Below, piece after piece: positions 63,998-64,000 of a DNA stretch of 64,000 nt. The notes beneath the pieces are model-generated. The model searched no databases. It saw nothing but the letters and a program-made list of their open reading frames with translations, and had not been told where the DNA came from. This stretch comes from Rhodopseudomonas pseudopalustris (GTDB taxonomy: Bacteria; Pseudomonadota; Alphaproteobacteria; Rhizobiales; Xanthobacteraceae). The DNA is taken from the NCBI RefSeq assembly GCF_900110435.1, contig NZ_FODT01000013.1, positions 62,001 to 126,000 on the forward strand, written 5' to 3'. The position numbers and the translations under genes were made by a program. Each line of letters starts with the position of its first letter. Within the stretch, counting starts at the first letter, position 1.

Positions 63998-64000
63998 ATA

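Overview
The window is GC-rich, densely coded alphaproteobacterial chromosome. An LH2 pucBA pair with a PpsR-type site, an Irr-type iron-control box at mbfA, a sigma-EcfG-like promoter, a complete urtABCDE set and typical Bradyrhizobiaceae intergenic palindromes together point to a purple non-sulfur phototroph of the genus Rhodopseudomonas. I see no rRNA, tRNA, CRISPR array, insertion sequence or prophage.

Layout. 57-7199 (-): a six-gene operon for a membrane complex of the hydrogenase-4/complex I family (HyfB, C, E, F, G and I-like) whose large subunit lacks the [NiFe] cysteine ligands, so it looks like an energy-converting-hydrogenase-related (Ehr) complex rather than a hydrogenase. 7688-8485: cobS. 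8495-19674: a nitrogen-acquisition block with formamidase (fmdA), an FmdB zinc-ribbon protein and the urea/amide ABC transporter urtABCDE on the minus strand, divergent from an NCS1-permease/hybrid histidine kinase fusion and a LuxR-type response regulator. 19778-22940 (-): a five-gene envelope operon of amphipathic-repeat proteins behind a sigma-EcfG-like promoter. 23240-31582: an AMP-binding synthetase, UbiK, a dienelactone hydrolase, the overlapping lgt-midA-pgeF run, a lipoprotein, prs and a divergent RibH2 homologue. 31937-38884: YbjN-like protein, proC, a MarR/OmpR-regulator/kinase operon, a branched-chain aminotransferase, small hypotheticals and a methyltransferase. 39401-39772: pucBA (LH2). 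40342-49910: a small hypothetical, a proline-rich membrane protein, purA, an aldo/keto reductase, a methyltransferase, ybaK, a DUF1330 protein, an HD-domain protein and two paralogous EamA transporters. 50014-53571: a TctC-type binding protein, mbfA with its iron box, and a phytase-like secreted esterase. 53754-60615: a Cache chemoreceptor, serA and serC with a structured serC leader, and a split aerotaxis pair (PAS protein plus soluble-sensor-less chemoreceptor). 60778-63709: GNAT acetyltransferase, glutathione transferase and two outer-membrane beta-barrels. Several nested-palindrome repeats lie between genes, and one runs into the right edge.

The most interesting coherent unit is 8495-19674. 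It combines uptake of urea/short amides, hydrolysis of formamide, and a sensor kinase whose input domain is itself a nucleobase-permease homologue. A 22-bp-spaced direct repeat sits in the shared divergent promoter region. The second is the Ehr-like complex at the left end, a proton-pumping module with an unknown redox partner.
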